This document shows positions 45,668 through 46,862 of a stretch of DNA of 46,862 nt, one piece after another (position 1 is the stretch's first letter; every line of letters begins with the position of its first letter). A model generated the notes under the pieces. It searched no databases and was not told the origin of the DNA. It worked only from the letters and a program-made list of their open reading frames with translations. A program made the position numbers and the translations under genes. Source of the DNA: Enterococcus diestrammenae (lineage in GTDB: Bacteria; Bacillota; Bacilli; Lactobacillales; Enterococcaceae); assembly GCF_009933255.1 (NCBI RefSeq), contig NZ_MAEI01000009.1, positions 1-46,862 on the forward strand, given 5' to 3'.

Positions 45668-46471
45668 TCACATGGAAACCAAGGCTGACGCAAAGACCTG
45701 TTCTGCGCCCGCCTCACTAAGCAAGCTATAAAAGCTACGACACAAAACATAGCCTACCCCTCGTCTAGTCCGAATGGTCCGTCCTTCAAACCCCAGTTCC
45801 AAGCATTTACCTTTGATATTCCGGACAATAATCGAAATCTGAGCCAGTTTATGCTCCACCTCTGCATCTGGCCACAACATCTCACATATCTCCTCCCGTG
45901 TTAACGGGATATTCCGTCGCTCCAACATGGTAGCGAAAATTTTCGCTTCTTGATCGCTAAAACGCTCCCGTAAGTCTTCCACAAAATTTAGTGGCAATAC
46001 ATTCGTCATTCGCCCGAAATAGTTTTGTGATGGGTGATTTCCAGCAGGCTTCTGATTGCCATCCAACGCCATCTTTTCAACAGAGTGGCCAATTTCATAG
46101 ATAAATTGATTCGAGGCATTTAGTTTTTCACGAAGTCGTCCCGGTGAATCCTCTGAAACCAACCACGCTTTAATCCCTAATCGCTTCCATTTAGACTGTT
46201 TTTGCTCATCTGGTTCCTCATGATCAAAGCGTACCACAAAAACTTTAGCTACCACTAAATGTGGCATGATTAACGTGAGCTCCGTCTCAGACAAAGTTTC
46301 ACTGATAATTACAATTTTGAAAAACCGAATAAGCTCCTGAATATCTTTATTGTATTGCAACATTTCTAACACACTACAAGAGCAAAAAACTTCAAAATTT
46401 AACTTCTGCAATGATTGTTGCAACTGAGTATCTGCCAAACAGTTCTTCGTCAATAGCAAGACTTGGTTCAT
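45668..46471 (-). CDS. OmpR-type winged-helix regulator with a degenerate receiver domain
   Basis: The product is 267 residues. Residues 1-115 resemble a receiver fold (MNQVLLLTKNCLADTQLQQS, then FFKIVIISETLSE). However, the acidic pocket is missing and the place of the phosphorylated Asp is taken by Ser/Glu, so control by a kinase is unlikely. Residues 165-250 form a winged-helix domain of OmpR type: FSDQEAKIFATMLERRNIPL, TREEICEMLWPDAEVE, then IIVRNIKGKCLELGFEGRTI and RRGVGYVL. Its target is unknown. An inverted repeat and a direct repeat lie just ahead of it. The RBS is AGGGGGAAA. No kinase gene is next to it. Confidence 0.8.
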   Translation of the reverse strand: MNQVLLLTKNCLADTQLQQSLQKLNFEVFCSCSVLEMLQYNKDIQELIRFFKIVIISETLSETELTLIMPHLVVAKVFVVRFDHEEPDEQKQSKWKRLGIKAWLVSEDSPGRLREKLNASNQFIYEIGHSVEKMALDGNQKPAGNHPSQNYFGRMTNVLPLNFVEDLRERFSDQEAKIFATMLERRNIPLTREEICEMLWPDAEVEHKLAQISIIVRNIKGKCLELGFEGRTIRTRRGVGYVLCRSFYSLLSEAGAEQVFASALVSM

Positions 46472-46500
46472 CTTATTTCCCCCTATTTTTTAAAATTTTC

Positions 46501-46525
46501 AGATATTTTGATCGCCAAAATATCT
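46501..46525. promoter_or_regulatory. perfect inverted repeat ahead of the regulator gene
   Basis: AGATATTTTG-ATCGC-CAAAATATCT has 10-base arms. It lies 30-54 bases ahead of the start codon of the winged-helix regulator. It may be an operator for autoregulation or a structure in the leader. Confidence 0.5.
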
Positions 46526-46862
46526 AAAAATCATCCATCTCCTAAAATCATTTCAATCATTTTTTCTCAATCAAAAAACGTATCAACTGTATCAACTAAT
46601 TGAATGAAAAATAAATTGAAAAGACCTTACTTTTCACCCTTCTAAAATAAATTACGCATTCCTTCAAAAATCTTCCTTGAAAATTTTTTAAATTCAATTA
46701 TTGCAAATTAAGTTGTTTTTTCCTTGATAACAAAACAGCTCTCAGGTACCTAAAAATGATCCGGAAGCACTTTCTAGGTTCCATAGCTATATTTTTAAAT
46801 CCATTATTCTGCTATCTTTCACCAACTCCTTTCATTTTAGCTGAGCTAATTTCATAATTTTA
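46526..46862. other. very AT-rich region at the window edge
   Basis: No gene is seen. A tandem direct repeat, GTATCAACT twice (46580-46597), may be a binding site, since OmpR-type proteins often bind direct repeats. Confidence 0.4.

Overview
The window looks like a piece of an Enterococcus chromosome (Lactobacillales, species not determined). The evidence is the Gls24/AmaP stress cluster, a ctsR-clpC pair without mcsA/mcsB, the whole rpoB-rpoC operon, prs-glmU, a class A sortase, a ThiT thiamine transporter behind a TPP riboswitch, and genes starting from TTG with strong AGGAGG-type ribosome binding sites. Most genes lie on the minus strand.

Left part (1-7.3 kb). An AT-rich stretch carries a small secreted protein (604-1029). 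It is followed by an IS200-type element with a dead transposase that sits in the remnant of a GlsB-like gene. Next comes an envelope-stress module. On the minus strand it has a CorA-type channel, a 32-residue membrane peptide, AmaP, a DUF2273 protein and Gls24. Divergently it has a short-chain dehydrogenase, a 41-residue membrane peptide and an intact GlsB-like protein.

Mobile region (7.3-11.4 kb). A truncated IS1182-type element is followed by a compact integrative mobilizable-type element: a 170-residue unknown protein, a Rep_trans/MobT-type initiator or relaxase, an excisionase-like HTH protein and a tyrosine integrase broken by a one-base frameshift. It lies against the 3' side of rpsI.

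Core region (11.4-30.4 kb). This holds rplM-rpsI, a decayed YdeI-like gene, argG and argH (arginine synthesis), dps with a PerR-box-like site, a lipoprotein, a prepilin peptidase, gap, rpoB-rpoC with a consensus promoter and a structured leader, an iron alcohol dehydrogenase and glutathione reductase. An IS607-type element upstream of gor has an intact TnpB fused in frame to a decayed TnpA.

Right part (32.6-46.9 kb). This holds two U32-family proteins like those that hydroxylate tRNA wobble uridine, a Cys-rich unknown protein, clpC-ctsR with a CtsR-box-like site, a sortase, two unknown proteins, thiT with its riboswitch, prs, glmU, and a winged-helix regulator with a degenerate receiver domain.

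I found no CRISPR array, rRNA or tRNA gene. No clearly new multi-gene system stands out. The most interesting loci are the TnpA-TnpB fusion with an intact nuclease core, the GlsB copy lost to IS200, the rpoB leader, the thiT expression platform, and the atypical regulator at the right edge with its paired operator-like repeats. All homology calls come from reading the sequence; no database search was run.
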